Counted from the stretch's first letter, positions 1-10,967 are shown. The stretch: DNA of 64,000 bases from Tausonia pullulans (GCA_951802195.1 OX637633.1:434001-498000); one strand, 5' to 3'. The notes: a model not told the origin generated them from the letters alone. A program made the numbers and translations.

Positions 1-1
1 C

Positions 2-1526
2 CTCCCAACGACCCAGCCGTCACCTGCATCGCTTACGCTCTCGCCAGAAGAGCCCCTGGCGCGGTTCCTTCCCGCCCGTAAGCTCGTCGTCTCTCAACAT
101 CGGCTTGTCATTCCCCAGTCACAGGAGGAGTCAAACGACGGCGGGACCGCGTCCAGGGACGATGAGCACGACGCGCTCGAGGCACGAGTCGAGGAGATCC
201 ACTCGGTCGCTCGGAGGCTCAAGCGCCGACTCGAGAGGCGGATCGACTTTATTGAGGCCCATAAAATGGTTGGTCTCGAGGCAAGGTTCATCAAGGGCAA
301 GGTGTGTGCATGAGCGAGCAAGATGAGACAGGGGGAACTGGGCCGTCGACACGCGCGACTGTCTTTCTCTTGACCTCTTACAAAGCATCCGTTGGTTGAT
401 TATTTTTGCGAAAGCCTCTTGTAACGTCAACACGCACCCTCCAGTCCATTCACAATATCGAGATTTCCGGCCGAGGCGCCCGCCTCGCGGTCTGCAGCGA
501 TGTCTTTGTTTTTGGTCTCGTCGTCGACCCGCCCCTCGTCGGCCTTATCTCCTCGTCTTCAAAACCTGCTGACGAGGACCACAGACTTGAGTTCCAGCGA
601 ATTCTCAAGATTGGCCGATGTCGCGTCTCGAGTCAGGCTGGTTTGTTATCCTCGTCGCCTCGCTCTCTCTTCATTCGTGCCTGACTGACACCGAGCCCAC
701 CCAGACCATCACATCAAGCTCGAAACCGGCCGAACGACCCTCCACATCACTTCCTATTCTTCCAAGCTCTTCTCACTCCTCCGAGATCTCACCCTCTCAA
801 CGCCTGCCCCTCCCCCGACTCGGCATTTGAAACTCCCTATACCATCCCAACAGCCTTCGTACCACACTCGCCCCCTGAGTCAAGCGTCAGGGACCTCATC
901 CGTCCGAAGCCAGACGAGCTCTATTCGCTCTATCAGCTCCTTCCGGTCGACTTCTACCCGCGGGAGCGAGCCTCTGTGGATCCCAGACGCCGAGGTTCGA
1001 GGGTGTATGCAATGTGGCGAGCTGTTTGGGTGGTCGAGAAGGAGGCATCACTGTCGAGGTGCGCGCGGGTCATACCTCTCTGCCCTCTCTCGTCTGATCT
1101 GACGTACATATGTGGTCCTGGAGCATGCGGGCGGGTCATCTGTTTCGCCTGTTCGCTCTTTCGGCCGAGCATCTTTGGCGCTATCGGCGAGATGCGATGC
1201 TGCCCGACATGTGTCGAGGCGATGGAACGGTAGGTCTCTTTTTGTCCTTATCTTGGTCCAACATCTTGGGTGCTGATTGAAACATTTTTTTCCTCTATAA
1301 TAGTGAAGACTCGGACGACGACGACGAAGACATTCACGGCACAGGCGAACAGGATGAAGGGCGGCAGGCCGCGCCCCGGGGTCCACCTTCTCTTTCGCCT
1401 ATGCGTTTAAGCAGGAGAAGGTTGGCGAGCGAGGCGGTAATGGGGCAGGAAGGGATTCTGGAGCAGGAAGATGAGGAGGAGGGTGTAGACGACAATGACG
1501 GTGCTAGCGAGGGCACGGTTCGCTGA
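2..1526 (+). CDS. PH-FYVE domain protein, 3' part of gene
   Basis: Five exons can be joined in phase: 2-301, 445-640, 705-1058, 1124-1229, 1304-1526 (392 residues; the 5' end lies outside the window). The first exon is a basic/acidic helix (an ARRLKRRLERRIDFIEAHK stretch). The next two read like a PH domain (LAVCSDVFVFG strand, then a final SSKLFSLLRDL helix). The end of exon 3 and exon 4 make a FYVE zinc finger: WIPD at its start, CMQC, the basic RRRHHCRACG patch, RVICFAC and CCPTC, so all eight zinc ligands and the PtdIns3P-binding motifs are present. The tail is acidic and disordered. FYVE fingers recruit proteins to endosomal or vacuolar membranes. PH followed by FYVE would fit a FGD-type RhoGEF, but a DH domain would lie upstream and is not visible, so that part is inference. 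Confidence 0.85.
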
Positions 1527-1659
1527 TGCATACTGATGATTGAGGTCGGAAGACGAACAAAGACTCATCTTCATAAAAGGCAACTACTGCTCAAACTCTC
1601 TCCCTCTGAAGCTCACGCAGCAAAGTTAGCATCCACCCAGCTCGTCGTCCGCACATCCC

Positions 1660-3157
1660 TTACTCCTCTTCGCCCTCGCCCTCGCGCCTCTTCCTGCCCT
1701 CATCAGCAGCCTCGACAGACGCAGCAGTAGCAGCGGACTCGCCCGCCGCCGGCCCCTCCCTCCGAGGTGACCTCTCCCGCTCCCTCGGAGGAGGCGACGG
1801 GCTCCTCCTCCTCGACCTGCCAGGCGACGGGCTCCTCTCCCGCCTAGCGGGCGAGCGCGACCTCTCCCTGTCTCTCCTCGGCGGGCTCGGCGACCTTCCC
1901 CTCCGAGGCGGAGGCGAACGGCGGCGATCATCATAGTCTCCACCGCGGGTACCCCGGGGAGGGGGAGGGGGGCCACGGGAGTCCGAGTCGTACCGCCAGG
2001 CGGAAGAAGGGGTGTTCTTGGCCCACTGGCACGAGATGCGGCGGCCCTCGATGGAGCGGCCGTGCCTTGTATGGGAGCGAGCAGGCGTCAGCGAGGAAAA
2101 AGACAAAGAGATGGAGGGGAGGGTGATGACTGACATGTCATAGTACGCGTCCTCAGCGGCGAGTTCAGAGCGGAACTCGACAAAAGCGTAGCTAGGAGGA
2201 CGCAAGAGCAAAGTATCAGCATCAGTGACGAGAGGGACTAGCTGACAAGTGTGTGCTAAGAGGGAAAAAAGCGAGGAGTTGGACGGTTCGACGGGTGAGG
2301 TGGGTGAAGGGCGGAAACGCGACAGAAGAGACAGGGACGGGTGGTGGATTCGCGTCGTCGGATCGTGGTCCAGTCCTCTGCGCTCGGAACGGCGAGCCGA
2401 CTCGATTTTTTGACGGGCAAAGAGGACGACGAAGATGCGGAACTTTGCCTATCAACACGGTGAGGAGGGGCCTGCCTGGTCGAGTCGTGAACGACAAGCG
2501 CCTGATGACGACGGAAGGACGCCTCTGCCTTCCTCCTCTTCGGCGGCGGCGATGAACAAACGACGACGGCTCAAGCGGCGGCGAAATGGGCTGAAAAAAG
2601 CAGAAAGAACAAAGCTGGTAGTGCAAGTGAGACTCCGAAACTTACGGAGAGGAAGAGGCTGACTTCAACGCGGCTATGTAGGAAGAAGAACGCGATGGAA
2701 GGAAAGGTTGGCCAGGCTCACGCGACTCGCCAGACCGCCTGAAGCGTGCAGAGGTACTCACGAATGTCGCAGCGAACGAGACGACCATAACGCTCAAACT
2801 CATAGGCAAGGTCCCTGGCCCGAAGATTGGCTGGTCGTGAGGTCGAAAGGCAAGAAAGAGGTCAGCAACGTCATGATGACGGCGCGTCGAGCGCGCGAGG
2901 TCGAAAAGAAGGCTTGAAAAGGGAAAGCAAGCGACTCACCACTGAAGCCAGAAACGAACTGCAGGGCGGCATAGAAGTGTGGTCAGCAGGGCGAGAACAG
3001 AACCGGAGGCCTGAGGCAAGTCGAGTGGAGCTGACAAGGATGGTCCTGGACTGAGGGGCGAAGCAGAAGGCCAGAGGGTTTGCAGCGTCAGCGGGAGGAC
3101 GTCCGAAAGCGAAGGAGAGTTAGAGCAGAGAGCAGGACTGACAGCACCGGAAGGCAT
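1660..3157 (-). CDS. SR-type splicing factor (one RRM plus RS domain)
   Basis: Six exons on the minus strand close in phase: 3157-3143, 2958-2940, 2830-2762, 2673-2646, 2191-2135, 2065-1660, giving 197 residues. The first exon is 15 nt and the second 19 nt. The N-terminal two fifths are an RRM (FVSGFSANLRARDLAYEF, then YAFVEFRSELAAEDAYYDM and GRSIEGRRISCQWA, the RNP2 and RNP1 strands). The rest is an Arg/Ser/Pro-rich tail with many RS, SPSP and RSRSP repeats. This is the architecture of SR proteins that bind exonic enhancers and recruit the spliceosome in the nucleus. The intron between exons 4 and 5 (2192-2645) is 454 nt, far longer than the usual 50-150 nt here. The gene is divergent from eIF2-gamma with about 290 nt between the starts. 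Which SR subfamily it belongs to cannot be decided by eye. Confidence 0.86.
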
Positions 3158-3448
3158 AACTTTTGGCAGAGCGAGTACGCGAGTGAAGGGGAATTTGGGT
3201 GGGTGGGTGGACCGTGGTGGATGGCAGGAAGAAGAGGTTAAGAAAAGGCGAGCTCGGTGATGCGGCTTTACTATTGTTTCTAAGGGACTCTCTAACCCAG
3301 TTGCCACCACTTGTAGGAGGCCTTCTTGACCCTCGACGACCACCAACTCGAACCCCTTCTCTTCCTCTCCAGGCCAGGCTCAGACCTCCCTCCCTCCTCC
3401 CCCACCTCTCTCCTCCAGCCCGCCAGCTCGCTCTCGTTGTCCCGCCCC

Positions 3449-5980
3449 ATGGCCGACTCTATCACCGACAAGCTGGCGTCGACCAGCCTTCAGGCCGACG
3501 TCGACCCGTCAAAGCTGGACGCTCTTTCGCCCGAGGTTATCTCTAAGCAGGCCACCAGTGCGTTGGCCATCTGGCTCCTTTTCTCCCCCGCTACTCAGGC
3601 TTTCTGATGCTCTCTATGTCTTGTGTGCTGTGTGTCCAGTCAACATCGGTACGTTTCTTCCTCTCTTCTCTCGGCGCAGAAGGCAGCAAACAAAGACACG
3701 CGCTGACTCCACTTTACGACCCTCTCTCCTATCAATGCGTCTGGCCTCTCTCGTCTCTAGGAACGATCGGTCACGTCGCCCACGGAAAGTCGACTGTCGT
3801 CAAGGCCATCTCGGGAGTCCTGACCGTTCGTTTCAAGAACGAGCTTGAGCGAAACATCACGATCAAGCTTGGTTACGCCAATGCCAAGGTCCGTTCCTCG
3901 CTCGCATCTTCATCCCCGCCGCGCAATGAGGAGGAGGGAGAAAGCATCTTCCGCCATTGGGATCCCCTTGTGGTCTCAGGAAGTGGAGAGGGGAAGGGAG
4001 GGGCAGCGACGGTCGTGTGCGGGGTCGAGCGCGCGACTCGCTGTCGTTGCCCTCGGGGAGGAGGCGAGAGAGCTCATGTGATGCCTCTCTCGTTTATCCG
4101 TCCTTCCCCATAGGGGACGACACATGTCATACTATAGCGGAGAGGCTGGCCTGTTGACGTAGTAGCGTGGCTGCTGCCAGCGAGAGGGATGCAAGGGCGC
4201 TGGAGAGAGAGCGCGTGTTCGTCCGCCGAAGCCTGGACTTTTCTGCGACGACAGACCGATGGCCTCTACTTCGTCGTCCATCCCTTGCCTATTGCCTGTA
4301 GGCGGCGGACGTATTCGTTATGAGCCTACGGCTCGTTCTGTGAGAGCCAGAGCTCTCCCAAACGGCGAGGGTCACCCTCCTGCCCACGCCTCTTGGTCGG
4401 CGCGGGAAGTCTCTGCCAGGGCGACGCGCGACTGCTACCTGCTGCCCCTTTACCAGCGAGTCCGGACTGACCTACCCCACCCGTCTCTCCCTCCTTTCCA
4501 GATCTACAAGTGCCAGGAGGAGTCTTGCCCCCGCCCCGGCTGCTACAAGTCGTACCCGTCGTCAAAGGAGGACCACCCGGCATGCGAGCGGCCAGGCTGC
4601 AAGGGCACGATGAAGCTCGTCCGACACGTCTCCTTCGTTGGTGCGTTCCTGGCTTCCTCGTCTCTGTATAAGAAAGGGGACTTTGAACTGACTTGGGAGT
4701 TGTATTTCTGGCACGTGTGTTCAGACTGCCCTGGTCACGAGTGAGTCACGCGCGCTCATGCAAGCATGTGTGCATCTCTTTCCTGACATGTTTCCCCCCA
4801 GCGTTCTTATGGCCACCATGCTTACGGGAGCCGCCGTCATGGACGGTGCCCTCCTCCTCATCGCCGCCAACGAGTCGTGCCCTCAGCCCCAGACTTCGGA
4901 GCATCTGGCCGCGCTCGAGCTCATGGGCCAAGAGCACATCATCATTCTTCAGAACAAGGTCGACCTCATCCGAGAGCAGGCAGCCCGGGAGCAGATGGAG
5001 GAGATCCGCAAGTTTGTCGACGCGACCGTCGCTCGCAAGGCGCCCATCATCCCCATCTCGGCGCAGCTGAAGTACAACGTCGATACCGTCAATGAGTACA
5101 TCTGCACCAAGATCCCCGTCCCACCGCGCGACTTCACGTCGACTCCGAGGATGATCATCATTCGGTCGTTTGACGTCAACAAGCCGGGATCGGAGGTTGA
5201 TGACCTCAAGGGTGGTGTCGCCGGAGGATCGATCCTCAACGGCGTCCTTCGTGTGAGTCTACCTCGTTGCTCGACCTCTTTTTTTCGCTGCGGACGATTG
5301 ACCCGTGATTCCCTTCACTCGCGTCCCCTCCACAGCTCCAGCAGTTCATTGAGATTCGTCCGGGAATCATCACTAAGAAGGAGGACGGAAAGTTCGACTG
5401 CAAGCCGATTATCTCCAAGGTCGTCTCCCTTTTTGCCGAGCACAACGACCTCCGGTTCGCCGTCCCTGGTGGACTCATCGGTGTCGGAACCAAGATCGAC
5501 CCGACCATGTGCCGTGCCGACCGACTCGTCGGACACGTCCTCTCCAATGTCGGTCACGGCATGGACATCTACACGGAGCTTGAGGTTCAGTGTAAGTACG
5601 GAATGTGCCTGGATCGATAACGAGCCCGAACACACGACCTGATCGCTCCTCTTCCACCGCGTGCAGGCTTCATGCTCCGACGACTCCTCGGAGTCCGCAC
5701 TGAGGGCAAGGAGAAGCAGACCAAGGTTGCCAAGCTCACCAAGGGCGAGGTCCTCCTCGTCAACATCGGCGCTACCGCCTCTGGAGCGCGCGTTGTGTCC
5801 GTCAAGGCCGACATGGCCAAGATTGTCCTCCAGTCACCCGTTTGCACCGAGGTTGACGAGAAGATTGCTCTTTCCCGGAGGATCGACAAGCACTGGCGGC
5901 TTATCGGTTGGGGAAAGGTCCGGCGCGGTGTCATCCTGGATGTCACGCCGGCCGAGCTGCCGGAGGGCGCCTCGGCTTAG
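3449..5980 (+). CDS. GCD11: Translation initiation factor eIF2 gamma subunit
   Basis: Eight exons in phase: 3449-3557, 3640-3648, 3761-3888, 4502-4640, 4725-4740, 4802-5252, 5336-5591, 5667-5980, giving 473 residues, the usual family length. It is the GTPase of the eIF2 complex that carries initiator Met-tRNA to the 40S subunit in the cytosol. Visible motifs are G1 [10 protein letters not shown]3 DCPGHD, G4 NKVD and SAQ (G5), plus the eIF2-gamma-specific cysteine cluster ([11 protein letters not shown] ... CERPGC) between switch regions, and the C-terminal beta-barrel domains ending in [10 protein letters not shown]. Two exons are tiny (9 and 16 nt) and the intron before the cysteine-cluster exon is 613 nt. 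The start ATG at 3449 begins MADSITDKL and lies after a CT-rich leader. Identification is secure; only the exact edges of the 9-nt exon rest on phase and splice signals. Confidence 0.97.
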
Positions 5981-6230
5981 ATGGGGGGGAGGCGAGTGAG
6001 CGAGAGAAGTTGTTGAGAGTCGATTTCGATGCGCTGGGGTTTCCTTCTTCCGAAACGAGGCGGTGGTCTCGTGTGTGGGAACTCGTCACTGCCAATAAGA
6101 GCAAGCAAAGAAAAATGCGAGAAGACACGACAAAACTTATTCCCTCTGGCCGGGCACATCTGGAAGAACTGCTACTGTCATCATCTCCAGCTGAGGCGCG
6201 CATGTGCATGTGCAAGAGGTGAGCAAAGAG

Positions 6231-7635
6231 TCACTCGCTTTGCTTGAAGGAAAAAATATCGACCCTGTGCAGGCGCTGGATCTCCGGCAATGTTCCGGAC
6301 CACAGCCCTTCAACGACGATGTATCGCCAGTGCGTCGCGCCACCGCCCGGATACTGCTTGATCAGAGGGGTGAGGCGGATAGTCAAGCCTGTCTCTCGTA
6401 CACCGCAAGATCATGCAAAAAGAGCAAAACTTACGCCGCCTCCGGCATCGCAAACAATACGTCCCGCTCCGCCGCGCCAACGTCGCTCCGAAAACCGGCT
6501 CCGGCCCCATTGGCGTTGGCGTTGGCTTCCTGGGATCCCCCCCTCTCCGACCTGCGTGTATGCCTTGCACGCCTGATGAACTTTGAAGAGTTCTGTCGCC
6601 AGTGCGAGGGCTTTGGTAAGGTCGAGTACGCGATTGAGGTACACGATGCCTGACTCGGTACGGGACTGAGAAAGCAGATATTTGAGTGAGATCTGTTTGA
6701 GAGCGGATGAAGAGAGAGAGGAACAGAGAGAAAGGGGAAAAAGGGAGAGAGAAAGAACAGTGAGCGGTCGAGGGCTGGAGTTCTTGCCGAAGCCGAGGTT
6801 GTGCTGGAGGACAAGGGTGGAGAGCCGGGCTTGACGGCGCTGGAGAAAACGGTCAAGCGAATTGGCCAGTGAAGGGCCAAGAGTCGTCCAGAGAAAAGTG
6901 AGTCTAACCTGTTGACGGCGGACTCCTGCTGGGCGAGCGCACTGTCGAGGAGTGACCGACGGCCATGACCTCGGACCGGGGAGATCGGAGAAAGTCCATC
7001 TGAGAAGGCATCAGCTGTTTTGTGCCTCGCTGGGAAGGTCAAAGGAGTGGCCCACGAGATCACCCTCAACCTCCTAGAGCCAGAGCGCGACTTGTCGGAG
7101 CTGCGAATGACAACCATCTTTGCCGTATCCTCCGGCGTGAAATTCGCTCCCACGTGCATTTCTAGAAAGATGCTCCACTTCGACACGGCGTTGACGCGGA
7201 AGATGGATGACCTCTGCAGCATGAAATTCCCAAAAGTTCACCTTGAGCTCGCTAGCGAGAAGCACGAGATTGATGCAGCTTGCGCGCAAGCTGCGCGCAT
7301 CGTCCGGTTTTGGAGTAAGCCCGGGGTTGAGGTCTGATAGGTCGACGAGATCGACAGCATGCCAGACCAACGTGGCGGGCCTGAGCACGAGGCTGACAGT
7401 TACCCGGGGCTGGTCGATGATGGGAAGAGACGCCTTTCATGGGACGTGCAAGCGGTACGTTGTTATCGCTGTCGCTGACGATGTCGATGGTGAGGAGGTA
7501 TCGCCAACGGCGGGTACAAGGAACTGTCGATACACGGGCCCAACACTTACGTCTCGGCGTCGCCCTCAGTGGATGCCTTGACGATGTCGCAAATTGAGGA
7601 AACTGAACCTCAAGGCGCGTGGCAAAACTTCCCAT
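6231..7635 (-). CDS. Unidentified multi-exon protein
   Basis: I do not recognise this gene. Coding signal on the minus strand comes in pieces separated by plausible GT-AG introns. A last exon 6388-6231 encodes LTIRLTPLIKQYPGGGATHW and then RYIVVEGLWSGTLPEIQRLH, stopping at 6231. Before it lies an exon with donor at 6435 containing TESGIVYLNRVLDLTKALAL. Further upstream are a segment reading TTLGPSLANSLDRFLQRRQA (about 6780-6900) and, near 7200, FRVNAVSKWSIFLEMHVGAN. A possible start is near 7635 (MGSFATRLE). The helical middle and the compact C-terminus look like a real globular protein of 300-400 residues, but not all introns could be phased. The neighbour on the 3' side is eIF2-gamma (convergent, about 250 nt away). 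A plus-strand frame over 7020-7337 is open too but has no matching context. Confidence 0.5.
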
Positions 7636-7639
7636 TCAG

Positions 7640-8400
7640 TTGAACAAGATGGCTGGAAATTCCCCATTGTCCTCCGAAGTGCTCCGAAGAGCAATCTTCC
7701 CGTTCGTTCCTCCGGACGACTTCAATTCTTCGATAATTCAGTCCCCAGAGAGACAGAGCTCGCCCTCCTCTTCTACAGGGTTCACCTCAGAACCGCGTCC
7801 TCTGTGGGGGTCTTCTTCTGTATTCTCACTCTTGTCCCGAGAGAGGCCGCCTTGTCTCAACTCTTATCTTTCACGCGTCCGCGGCCCATCGTCTCTCAGA
7901 ACGGGTTCGCTCTGAAATTGTCTTCAAATGAGTTTCTTGCCTCAAGCCTCTCAAGAGGTCTATACGGACAATGATTTCGTTGGCGAAGACCTCGACCCGG
8001 TCGTTGTGACTCTCAAGCCGAATGCGAAGCCCTGCACATCGACGTGCCTCTTTACCGCGAGCACGGTTTCCTCTCACAAGTCTCCGATTGGCTTGAGCGT
8101 GCATGGGGTCGGCGTTTGCTAGCTATGTTTATCCCTTTTCGCTCCTTTATCTTCCATGTTCAAAGCATTCCCGTCCTTCCTTGTGGCGGTTCTCAGAGAT
8201 GGAAGAAGACCGCAGCGGCAGCGGCTTCGCCGGAGCCGGTCCGAGCCAGGTGATGGGTGGCCATCAACCCCTCGGTTCAGGTCTCTCGCTCGTAAAAAAA
8301 CACGTGAGTCCGGAACCGCTCCATGTCCTCATTTTTTCTTCAAGTGGCGTTCATCTTGGATCTATTATCGTCGAGAACCGACGACGTGACAGTGACAACT
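7640..8400 (+). other. Possible remnant or unresolved small gene; no firm coding model
   Basis: Between the minus-strand gene ending its 5' part near 7635 and ureidoglycolate lyase there are several short plus-strand open stretches. One begins at the ATG at 7649 (MAGNSPLSSEVLRRAIFPFV) and resembles the start of an F-box-like helix. It is followed in another frame by LALLFYRVHLRTA, the kind of sequence seen just after an F-box in fungal F-box proteins. A stretch around 8060-8150 reads REHGFLSQVSDWLERAWGRR. I could not join these with sensible introns, so this may be a decayed F-box gene or an unspliced gene I cannot resolve. From about 8400 to 8572 I see only the leader of the next gene. Confidence 0.25.
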
Positions 8401-8572
8401 CCGGCCGGATTGACTTACTCTCCCGCGGCCCAGGTCAGCCAACGCGCGGACTCGGGCCGGTGGCACGGCTATACGCGGTTCATGATAACTCTCCAGCTAT
8501 CTTCGGTCATTCCCTTACTCTCTCTAACTCCCAACACCCACCCACCCAAAGATCGCATTGTATATTTCCACC

Positions 8573-9737
8573 ATGGCCATCCTATTCATCGACGCCGTCC
8601 CCCTCACTTACGACGCTTTCGCGCCTTACGGTGACGGTTCGTTTTGATCTCTGCCGCGCGCCCTCCCCCGTCGGAAAGCCCTTCTGATAATGTACTTCCT
8701 TACAGTCATCCAGGGATCCTCCGACCCGTCCACTGCTCCCTCCCATATCAAGGTCAACACAGTGTAAGTGAAACTTTTAGAACCGAGAAAGAAAAAGGCA
8801 GACAGGTGTCTCGCCGGAGCCTCCATTGACACTACCTGTATCTTTGTTCACCTTTCCCAGAACTGCCAACCCCATCACGGCCTACAAGTACAATCGTGTC
8901 TCTCCCATCATCTCCAGTGTGTCCACACTGTCTGGCTTTGGAAAGCGTCATCAACGTGTCTCTGACTCTGCTCGCTGCGGTGCCACCTTCAGCCTACCCT
9001 GCCGACTCGAACGCCGTCACCTCTGTCTCCGTCTTCCGGGCAACGCCACCGGAAGGCCTACGACACGGCGGGACGTTCGACGTCCGGATGTTCGAGCGTC
9101 ACGCCTGCACAACGCAGGCGTTCATTCCGATGCAGCGCGGGGAGTGGCTCGGCGAGAAGGAGCTCTCTTACGAGGCCGAGATGGGCAAGCCTGGGATGAT
9201 CGTCCTGGCTGCGTTGAATGGCCCAGGTGAGAGCAGTGGTACTTATCTTGCGGATCATTTGAAGCTGATCTTCTCTTTCTCTTCTGCGCCAGATGACAAG
9301 CCCGACCTGGCGACGCTCAAGGTGTTCCTGACGAGCCCTGCCCAGGGCGTCTGTTACCGAGCTGGCGTGAGTTCTTCCCGTATACGCTTTTCCGAGATGT
9401 TGATCTCAGTCTGATCTTCCATCTTGCTCGTTTTCAGATTTGGCGTTCGTCCCTCTGTGCTCTTCGCGGCGTGACCGGCCCTTAGACTGCAAAACTGACT
9501 GGACTCTCCCTCATCCCTCTTTTAGATCACTCGATGATCACGATGGTTCCAACCGACTAGTAAGCAATCCCTCTCTCAGACTTCCGTCTACCTGCAGTAG
9601 GGCTGACCACTGAATTTCACTGTTTCAGCGCATGCATCGACACACAGATCACGACAGACTCCAGTCTCAAGATCGACTGCGAGATTCTGCGAAGAACGCC
9701 CGAGGAGGCGCCTTGGGCGGTGATTTCTGTTCCATGA
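8573..9737 (+). CDS. DAL3: Ureidoglycolate lyase
   Basis: Eight exons close in phase: 8573-8636, 8706-8763, 8861-8916, 8993-9226, 9293-9366, 9438-9444, 9526-9559, 9629-9737, giving 211 residues, the normal family size. The enzyme splits ureidoglycolate into glyoxylate and urea, the last step that frees purine nitrogen in the allantoin pathway. Family features seen: N-terminal LTYDAFAPYGDVIQG, the cupin-type core MFERHACTTQAFIPM followed by a Leu/Ala-rich strand (GMIVLAALNGPDD), the GVCYRAGIWHHSM segment that forms the active-site region, and DYACIDTQ near the end. The sixth exon is only 7 nt (ATTTGGC); without it the conserved GIWHHS cannot be made. The start ATG follows an ACC context in a CT-rich leader. 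No other purine-degradation gene is visible nearby. Confidence 0.94.
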
Positions 9738-9839
9738 GCGCATGTATATCATTGGAAACCATTTAGGTCAGAGATTGAGTGCAAATATACTGCGGATCAC
9801 GCGCATACACACAAGGGCGAGCGAGGGAATGAGGGCGCA

Positions 9840-10967
9840 ATGCAAGTCTCCCACGCTCCCTGCTCAACCACTACCGCTTTCAGCTTCATGCCTCCTCTCT
9901 GCCTTCTCCTTTCGAACGGAACCACCATCGATCTTCTGTCCCTATCTCCTTTCCCTCCCCTCCCTAGCCTCACAAACGGCCACGTCTACCCCGAGACCCA
10001 CACTCGCGTTCTTGAAGCCGCCGCCCGCGAGTTTGGCCCATCGCCTTCACTCGAGCACCGGCGGACGCTTGCGGCCTACCTCTCACTCTCGACAGATCGC
10101 GTGTCCAAGTGGTTCAAAGCGAGGGAAAGACGGCTCAGCGAGGAGGCCGAGCGGAGGGACACTGAGTTCAGGAAGATCGCGGGTGACTTCATTGGGTCGG
10201 CTGTCAGTATCGACCCCCCGAGAACCCACTCTTTATCTTCCCCGTCCATCGTCAACGAGACCTTATCTGCAATCGAGAGGAACCACCCACTACTCCTCCC
10301 CGAGTCCCGAAGCGCATATATTGCATACGGACTCGCCAGCATATCCTTCGACATCGCATACAGTCAGCCCCCCGCTGCAGCGATTTCAAGCCATCGCCAC
10401 CACACCGGCCGGCATAGTCTCCTCCCTCTCACAAACTCTCAGGTCAACTACTTCAGCAGTGCCCTACCTCATGCCCCTCCGCCCTTGTCCCTCGTCTCTC
10501 ATCGGCAAGCCCTATTGGTGCCATCGGCGTCGACGTCGGAGAAGCTGGAACAAATGCAGCGCGACGTTGAGGCGGCCTTTGCGAGCATCGATTTTGACTC
10601 GCAATCCCCCTCTGCTTGGAGTGGCAGTAGCAACACCCTAGTGACAGAATCTTCTCTCTCTTTGCGCACGCCATCGCCAGCTCCGACTCCAGCTAGTCAG
10701 CCCGGCGTCACATCCTCCTTCTCTCCTCCTCCTGTCGAAGCAAAGCCGCAGTGCCTCGCCTCTATCGCTTCCACACCAGCGGCATCCTCCTGCATCGACG
10801 ACAACCATCCACGTCCTGTGGCTCTCTCGAGAGCAGCAGAGATGATGCGAGCCAGGCGGGGCCAGCAGCTGAAGCGGAGGACGATCGAGTTTGACGACGA
10901 CGACGACAGTGGGTCTGAGACGGAGCCGGAGGAATTCTCCTCGCCGTGCGTGTCATACTCTGTCTGA
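9840..10967 (+). CDS. Divergent homeodomain-like protein
   Basis: A 375-residue open frame (9840-10967), possibly with one small intron ending near 9968 that would leave the frame unchanged downstream. Residues about 45-105 look like a homeodomain: ETHTRVLEAAAREFGPSPSL, a second helix with RRTLAAYLSLS, and the third helix DRVSKWFKARERRL. In classic homeodomains the recognition helix reads WFxNRR. Here the invariant Asn (position 51) is Ala and the following Arg pair is changed, so DNA contacts would differ. The rest is Ser/Pro-rich and disordered with an acidic Asp run near the end (EFDDDDDSGSETEPEEF) next to a basic patch (RARRGQQLKRR), possibly a nuclear localisation signal and acidic region. 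A role in transcription is inference. It is a lone gene, not a divergent HD1/HD2 pair, so I do not call it a mating-type gene. Confidence 0.6.
   Translation: MQVSHAPCSTTTAFSFMPPLCLLLSNGTTIDLLSLSPFPPLPSLTNGHVYPETHTRVLEAAAREFGPSPSLEHRRTLAAYLSLSTDRVSKWFKARERRLSEEAERRDTEFRKIAGDFIGSAVSIDPPRTHSLSSPSIVNETLSAIERNHPLLLPESRSAYIAYGLASISFDIAYSQPPAAAISSHRHHTGRHSLLPLTNSQVNYFSSALPHAPPPLSLVSHRQALLVPSASTSEKLEQMQRDVEAAFASIDFDSQSPSAWSGSSNTLVTESSLSLRTPSPAPTPASQPGVTSSFSPPPVEAKPQCLASIASTPAASSCIDDNHPRPVALSRAAEMMRARRGQQLKRRTIEFDDDDDSGSETEPEEFSSPCVSYSV

Noticed and set aside
7020-7337. Plus-strand coding frame of 105 codons
   Set aside because: It lies antisense to a minus-strand gene with better splice signals and protein-like exons, and has no matching upstream or downstream exons.
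9840-10967. Mating-type HD locus
   Set aside because: Basidiomycete HD mating genes come as a divergent HD1/HD2 pair; here the homeodomain-like gene is alone and its neighbours are an enzyme and a methyltransferase.
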